Of a stretch of 64,000 nucleotides of DNA, positions 63,724 through 64,000 are shown one piece after another (positions within the stretch are counted from its first letter, which is position 1; each line of letters opens with the position of its first letter). The position numbers and the translations under genes were made by a program. Below the pieces are notes generated by a model. The model searched no databases. It had not been told where the DNA came from and saw nothing but the letters and a program-made list of their open reading frames with translations. Location: positions 62,001 through 126,000 of the forward strand of contig NZ_CYSP01000005.1 in NCBI RefSeq assembly GCF_001298735.1, in the 5' to 3' direction. Source of the stretch: Propionispora sp. 2/2-37 (GTDB lineage Bacteria > Bacillota > Negativicutes > Propionisporales > Propionisporaceae).

Positions 63724-64000
63724 ATGAAAAGACGGGAACTCTCAACAATTCCCTGCCCCATTGAGTACACAATCGAGTTACTGAGTGGAAAATGGAAGAT
63801 GCATGTCATCTGGCAGGTAGCAAAACAGGGAGTAATCCGGTTCAACGAGCTGCGGCGCCAATTAAACGGCATTTCTAATGTAATGCTGGCTCAGACCTTG
63901 CAAGAACTGGAAGAAGCAGGAGTTATTAACAGAAAGCAGTACAACGAAGTGCCGCCAAGAGTAGAATATTCTTTAACGGACCTTGGAAAAGGATTGTTGC
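63724..64000 (+). CDS. HxlR-family transcriptional regulator (3' end outside the window)
   Basis: The first 92 residues are present. Family features: a Cys near the N-terminus (STIPCPIEYTIELLSGKWKM, Cys 11), the winged helix GVIRFNELRRQLNGISNVML and wing RKQYNEVPPRVEYSLTDLGK. The conserved Cys is used for redox or electrophile sensing in several HxlR members. TGGAGG lies 6 nt before ATG 63724. It probably represses the divergent SDR-type gene. Only the last ~20 residues are missing. Confidence 0.93.
   Translation, partial: MKRRELSTIPCPIEYTIELLSGKWKMHVIWQVAKQGVIRFNELRRQLNGISNVMLAQTLQELEEAGVINRKQYNEVPPRVEYSLTDLGKGLL

Overview
The window looks like a chromosomal segment of a diderm, endospore-forming Firmicute, most likely of the Negativicutes (Sporomusa/Pelosinus-like). 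This is inferred from the prkA-yhbH-spoVR sporulation block, a YjcZ-type micro-protein, Firmicute-style leaders (T-box, tandem glycine riboswitch, strong AGGAGG ribosome binding sites), and a C-terminal remnant of an outer-membrane beta-barrel protein. No rRNA, tRNA, CRISPR array, complete insertion sequence or prophage was seen.

Layout. 1-3.0 kb: end of a kdp potassium-pump operon with an XRE regulator gene between kdpB and kdpC. 3.0-7.0 kb: an HD-domain hydrolase, a small unknown gene, a self-contained minus-strand RNA gene with 6S-like architecture, a degenerate ~41-bp tandem repeat and a chemoreceptor. 7.1-11.8 kb: minus-strand cluster of a PAS histidine kinase, a FeeM-like GNAT/cyclic-nucleotide-domain protein and a B12-type radical SAM protein. 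12.1-13.7 kb: queCDE (preQ0 synthesis). 14.4-18.6 kb: a secreted protein, a ZIP transporter, a DedA protein and a phosphodiesterase-methyltransferase fusion.

18.8-27.6 kb: a tandem glycine riboswitch with an antitermination platform, then one tightly packed operon gcvT-gcvH-gcvPA-gcvPB, two radical SAM genes that look like the bipartite lipoyl synthase LipS1/LipS2, a LipM-like octanoyl/lipoyl transferase and lpdA. The operon appears to encode the glycine cleavage system together with the enzymes that lipoylate its H protein.

27.6-33.3 kb: a GNAT, then an RpiR regulator, a GH4 6-phospho-alpha-glucosidase and an EIICBA PTS permease (alpha-glucoside use), directly followed by a porin remnant. 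33.5-38.5 kb: a TetR regulator with matched operators before itself and before a small secreted protein, small proteins, guanine deaminase behind a structured leader, and a DapB-like reductase. 38.8-43.7 kb: a Gfo/Idh/MocA dehydrogenase, AraC regulator, TIM-barrel isomerase and sugar porter that look like a polyol or inositol catabolic set. 43.8-46.4 kb: orphan EIIA(Lac), TrmB regulator, ProC-like protein and PpnP.

46.7-51.2 kb: prkA-yhbH-spoVR. 51.4-54.9 kb: a 44-aa gene and an isoleucine T-box ahead of ileS. 55.2-58.3 kb: a YjcZ-like micro-protein, a GntR regulator and divergent peptide-deformylase-like gene sharing a near-identical operator, and a DHA2 drug exporter broken by a one-base frameshift. 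58.4-62.0 kb: a histidine-rich protein, a two-component system and a Fur-family regulator; the first and last genes have the same 30-bp box exactly 40 bp before matching -10 elements. 62.1-64.0 kb: a polysaccharide deacetylase and a divergent NAD(P)-binding protein/HxlR regulator pair, the latter cut by the window edge.
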